24,007 bases of DNA from an uncultured Bacteroidota bacterium. GTDB taxonomy: Bacteria > Bacteroidota > Bacteroidia > UKL13-3. Under the pieces are notes generated by a model. That model searched no databases, had not been told where the DNA came from, and saw nothing but the letters and a program-made list of their open reading frames with translations. Both the position numbers and the translations under genes were made by a program. This document shows, one piece after another, positions 21,772 through 24,007 of this stretch. How positions within the stretch are numbered: position 1 is the first letter of the stretch; each line of letters opens with the position of its first letter. Location of the stretch: NCBI GenBank assembly GCA_903888395.1, contig CAISTO010000152.1, positions 1 through 24,007 on the forward strand, read 5' to 3'.

Positions 21772-21788
21772 ATTTAGTCTGCTTTTTT
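21757..21788. terminator. bidirectional terminator, perfect 32-bp palindrome
   Basis: Two 16-bp arms (21757-21772 and 21773-21788) meet without a spacer at aaattt, so the loop must form from the central bases. A6 and T6 tracts at the base give a U-tract on either strand. The left arm contains the fRMsr stop codon (21769-21771). On the other strand it lies 96 bases after the serA stop, so it may end both transcripts. Confidence 0.82.
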
Positions 21789-21848
21789 GTTGATACGTTA
21801 TTGCGAACTCGCCAAAGCGTTAAAATTAATCTTATAAAACTAAACAGA

Positions 21849-21875
21849 AAGATTGCTTCGTGCCTCGCAATGACG
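21849..21875 (+). repeat. 27-base dispersed repeat, copy B
   Basis: Identical over 27 bases to the copy at 19604-19630 and in the same orientation. It ends 8 bases before the serA stop codon region. A short related inverted segment (attgcga) precedes it near 21800, suggesting a decayed stem-loop element. Confidence 0.85.
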
Positions 21876-21883
21876 AGTTAAAT

Positions 21884-22849
21884 TTAGTTCTTAAAAAACT
21901 CAATTACCTTTTCAGCTAATTCAATGCCAATTCGGTTTTGAGCTTCTTTGGTACTTCCACCAATATGTGGACTTAAGCTTACATTATCGTGTTTTAAAAT
22001 ATCCATGTTTACAGGTGGTTCTTTTTCAAAAACATCTAAACCTGCAAATCCAACTTGGCCAGAGTTTAAAGCTGCTAATAAATCAACTTCACTTATTACT
22101 CCGCCTCTTGAGCAATTTACCAAGCCAACACCACGTTTCATTTTTGCCATTTTTTCGGCATCAACAATGGCTTTATCGCCTTCGTTAAATGGTAAATGGA
22201 AAGTGATGAAATCAGCATGTGTCAAAACGCTTTCATCGCTAACAGTATTAATGGTTACTTTTATGCGAGAATTTAAACCCAATGCTGGTAAATTTAAACT
22301 TAAGTCTACTTTTTCTACATAAGGATCAAAAGCCAATACTTGCATACCAAGACCGATAGCCATTTTTGCTACTTCTTGTCCTATTCGACCAAAGCCAAAA
22401 ATTCCCATTGTTTTGCCTTGCAATTCAATACCATTAGAAGCCACTTTCTTCAAATCATTGAATTTTGTATTGCCTTCGTTAGGCATTACTCTGTTGGTAA
22501 TTTGAATCAATCGAGCAGCCGAAAATATATGTGCAAACACTAATTCAGCAACACTTACCGATGAAGATGCTGGAGTATTTACCACTTTTATGCCTTTGTT
22601 TTTTGCATATTCAATATCAATATTATCCATACCAACACCACCACGCCCAACTAACTTTAAATTTGGACAAGCATCAATTAATTCTTTGCGAACTTTAGTA
22701 GCACTACGCACCAAAATAGCATCAAAATTGTTTAACTCAGTCATTAAATTTTCTTGCGCAATTTTATCAGTAATAACGGTAAATCCTGCTTCTTCTAAAA
22801 TTTTTTTTCCATTGGCATCAATGCCATCATTTGCTAATATTTTTATCAT
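21884..22849 (-). CDS. serA: D-3-phosphoglycerate dehydrogenase
   Basis: First enzyme of serine synthesis, oxidising 3-phosphoglycerate with NAD. The 321 residues correspond to the short form with only the two D-2-hydroxyacid dehydrogenase domains and no ACT regulatory domain. Motifs are VGRGGVGMDNID (67-78), the NAD-binding GFGRIG (152-157), NCSRGG with catalytic Arg248, FEKEPP with Glu277, and SPHIGGST with His295. An insertion of about 20 residues after the NAD-binding strand (about 181-205) is noticeable. The identity as SerA rather than another 2-hydroxyacid dehydrogenase is supported by serC on the same strand. An S23-family gene lies between the two (59 bases upstream of serA). Confidence 0.93.
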   Translation of the reverse strand: MIKILANDGIDANGKKILEEAGFTVITDKIAQENLMTELNNFDAILVRSATKVRKELIDACPNLKLVGRGGVGMDNIDIEYAKNKGIKVVNTPASSSVSVAELVFAHIFSAARLIQITNRVMPNEGNTKFNDLKKVASNGIELQGKTMGIFGFGRIGQEVAKMAIGLGMQVLAFDPYVEKVDLSLNLPALGLNSRIKVTINTVSDESVLTHADFITFHLPFNEGDKAIVDAEKMAKMKRGVGLVNCSRGGVISEVDLLAALNSGQVGFAGLDVFEKEPPVNMDILKHDNVSLSPHIGGSTKEAQNRIGIELAEKVIEFFKN

Positions 22850-22862
22850 TTTTTTTCTTTAG

Positions 22863-22895
22863 GTTGATAAGTTGATTAAGTTGATTAGGTTAATA
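22863..22895 (+). repeat. short tandem gttgat(t)aa units upstream of serA
   Basis: Four imperfect copies of an 8-9-base unit (gttgataa, gttgattaa, gttgattag, gttaatag). Its first 15 bases (22863-22877) are an exact inverted copy of 23302-23316, on the other side of the four-helix-bundle gene. Confidence 0.75.
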
Positions 22896-22908
22896 GGTTT
22901 TTTGAAAT

Positions 22909-23280
22909 TTATTTAATTGCTTTTTGTTTTTCTAAATAATTGATATACCCATTTAATAAACGAGTACAAAGTTTAACTTGGTTAACATGAATTTCGAATT
23001 CTTCATTTGTTATATATTTTTCATCTAAAGCATCTGTTAAATGATTATGTGTTTCAGAAAGTGAGCCTCTTGCAATTCTACAAAATTGAATATTTTCTTG
23101 ATAATGGTACCGTCCGTGTCCTTCAGAAATATTAGCACAACTAGATTTTGAAGACCTTAAAATTTGGTCTGTTAGTCTAAATTTTTCATATTCAGGAAAT
23201 GATTTAATTAAATTAGAAATCATTTGCCGAAGCTTTCTACATTCTTTCCATGCTTCTAATTCTTCAAAACTTGAAAACAT
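22909..23280 (-). CDS. S23/four-helix-bundle family protein
   Basis: A 123-residue helical protein of the family first described as intervening-sequence-encoded S23-type proteins in 23S rRNA genes. Typical features are the N-terminal FEELEAWKECRKLRQMISNL (about 5-24), LTDQILRSSKSSCANISEGHGRY (about 36-58) with the hallmark NISEG...GR segment, and FCRIARGSLSETHNHL (about 66-81). Many members lie outside rRNA genes with no known function. This copy separates serC (40 bases upstream) from serA (59 bases downstream) and is bracketed by a 15-bp inverted repeat (22863-22877 and 23302-23316), so it may be an inserted cassette. The start ATG 23280 gives the full family N-terminus. Confidence 0.85.
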   Translation of the reverse strand: MFSSFEELEAWKECRKLRQMISNLIKSFPEYEKFRLTDQILRSSKSSCANISEGHGRYHYQENIQFCRIARGSLSETHNHLTDALDEKYITNEEFEIHVNQVKLCTRLLNGYINYLEKQKAIK

Positions 23281-23301
23281 AACTTTCAGATTTTATTTAC
23301 C

Positions 23302-23316
23302 AATCAACTTATCAAC
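23302..23316 (-). repeat. 15-bp inverted copy of 22863-22877
   Basis: AATCAACTTATCAAC is the exact reverse complement of 22863-22877. The two lie outside the S23-family gene (22909-23280), about 30-45 bases from either end. The sequence is low in complexity, so coincidence through local tandem drift is possible. Confidence 0.65.
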
Positions 23317-23320
23317 TCCA

Positions 23321-24007
23321 TTAACCATTTTTACTGGCTTCAAATTCCTTCATTGTATCGACTAAAACTTGAACACTTTCTATAGGTAATGCATTGTATA
23401 AACTAGCACGTAAACCACCTACAGAACGATGTCCTTTTAAGCCACTCAAGTGTTTGCTTTCGCAAAGTTTTAAAAATTCTGCTTCGTGTTCTTTATTGGT
23501 TGTAACAAAATTTACATTCATGCGGCTTCTGTCTTCTTTAACTACAGTTCCTTCAAATAATGGGTTTCTGTCAATTTCAGCATATAACAAATCAGCTTTA
23601 GCTTTATTACGAATTTCCATGGCTTCTAAACCCATTTCTTTGATCCAACGTAAAGTATGCATGCAAACAAATATGGCAAACACACTTGGCGTATTGTACA
23701 TACTTCCGTTTTCTACGTGTGGTTTATAATCGAGCATGGTAGGAACTTTGCGTTTTGCTTTCCCAACTAAATCCTTTTTTATAATTACTAAAGTAGTTCC
23801 AGCAGGACCCATGTTTTTTTGCGCTCCAGCATAAATCATATCAAATTGACTGGCGTCAAACGGGCGACTGAAAATATCGGAACTCATATCGCAAATTAAT
23901 GGAACATCAGTTTTCGGAAATTCAAACATTTCAGTTCCGTAAATGGTATTATTGCTGGTGCAATGAAAGTATTTTACATCGGTAGGAATGCTATAATTTT
24001 TTGGAAT
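23321..24007 (-). CDS. serC: phosphoserine aminotransferase, 5' part cut by the window end
   Basis: Class-V PLP enzyme that converts 3-phosphohydroxypyruvate to phosphoserine. The frame stays open to the end of the window, so 228 residues are visible and roughly 130 N-terminal residues lie outside. The segment FHCTSNNTIYGTE, encoded just upstream of the apparent ATG at 23929, proves that ATG is internal. Other features are VPLICDMSSDI, the PLP-lysine in AGAQKNMGPAG, NTPSVFAIFVCMHTLRW and the C-terminal SVGGLRASLYNALPIESV. It is upstream of serA on the same strand with an S23-family gene between them. Confidence 0.93.
   Translation of the reverse strand: MPKNYSIPTDVKYFHCTSNNTIYGTEMFEFPKTDVPLICDMSSDIFSRPFDASQFDMIYAGAQKNMGPAGTTLVIIKKDLVGKAKRKVPTMLDYKPHVENGSMYNTPSVFAIFVCMHTLRWIKEMGLEAMEIRNKAKADLLYAEIDRNPLFEGTVVKEDRSRMNVNFVTTNKEHEAEFLKLCESKHLSGLKGHRSVGGLRASLYNALPIESVQVLVDTMKEFEASKNG

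Overview
The window is AT-rich chromosomal DNA from a member of the Bacteroidota, probably a gliding or T9SS lineage (Flavobacteriia, Sphingobacteriia or Chitinophagia; I cannot resolve which). The evidence is a GldN homologue, an ExbB-ExbD-ExbD-TonB cluster of the Bacteroidota type, ribosomal protein S16 with a long acidic tail, very weak Shine-Dalgarno signals with A-rich leaders, and promoters of the Bacteroidota form TTG-N19-TAnnTTTG. Most of the region is housekeeping and envelope biology. I see no prophage, CRISPR array, rRNA or tRNA.

Layout. Positions 166-3129 hold the energy-transduction operon exbB, exbD, exbD, tonB, closed by a strong hairpin and followed by a small two-helix membrane protein. 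A repeat-rich spacer (3428-3566) leads to a histidine kinase without a visible partner regulator, a DUF3467 protein, a secreted DNA/RNA non-specific endonuclease with two Cys/His-rich tail motifs, and an rfbC-type epimerase. From 6930 a candidate promoter precedes a small lipoprotein and a glycan-type cluster: a membrane GT2 glycosyltransferase, a SAM methyltransferase, and a 975-residue fusion (GT-A-like head, GT-C-like membrane core, TPR tail). apaG ends this + strand run and converges, with overlapping stop codons, on a metallo-beta-lactamase-fold gene and ung on the minus strand.

Upstream of ung is a 45-codon gene for a very basic protein, with its own promoter match and perfect terminator hairpin. 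Next on the + strand come mpl and gldN (probably one operon), arginase, and rpsP-rimM. The rpsP gene carries a 30-bp in-frame tandem repeat. A 424-bp repeat island with two hairpins separates rimM from convergent queA. Divergent from queA are a small lipoprotein and a GAF-fold methionine sulfoxide reductase (fRMsr), apparently translationally coupled. The window ends with the minus-strand serine pathway, serC (cut by the window edge) and serA, with an S23/four-helix-bundle gene between them that is bracketed by 15-bp inverted repeats.

The most interesting points are the unlisted 45-aa gene as a complete transcription unit, the bracketed four-helix gene inside serC-serA, the expandable tail of ribosomal protein S16, the three-part glycosyltransferase fusion, the nuclease with duplicated metal-knuckle motifs, and the stand-alone gldN. 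I found no convincing wholly new multi-gene system.
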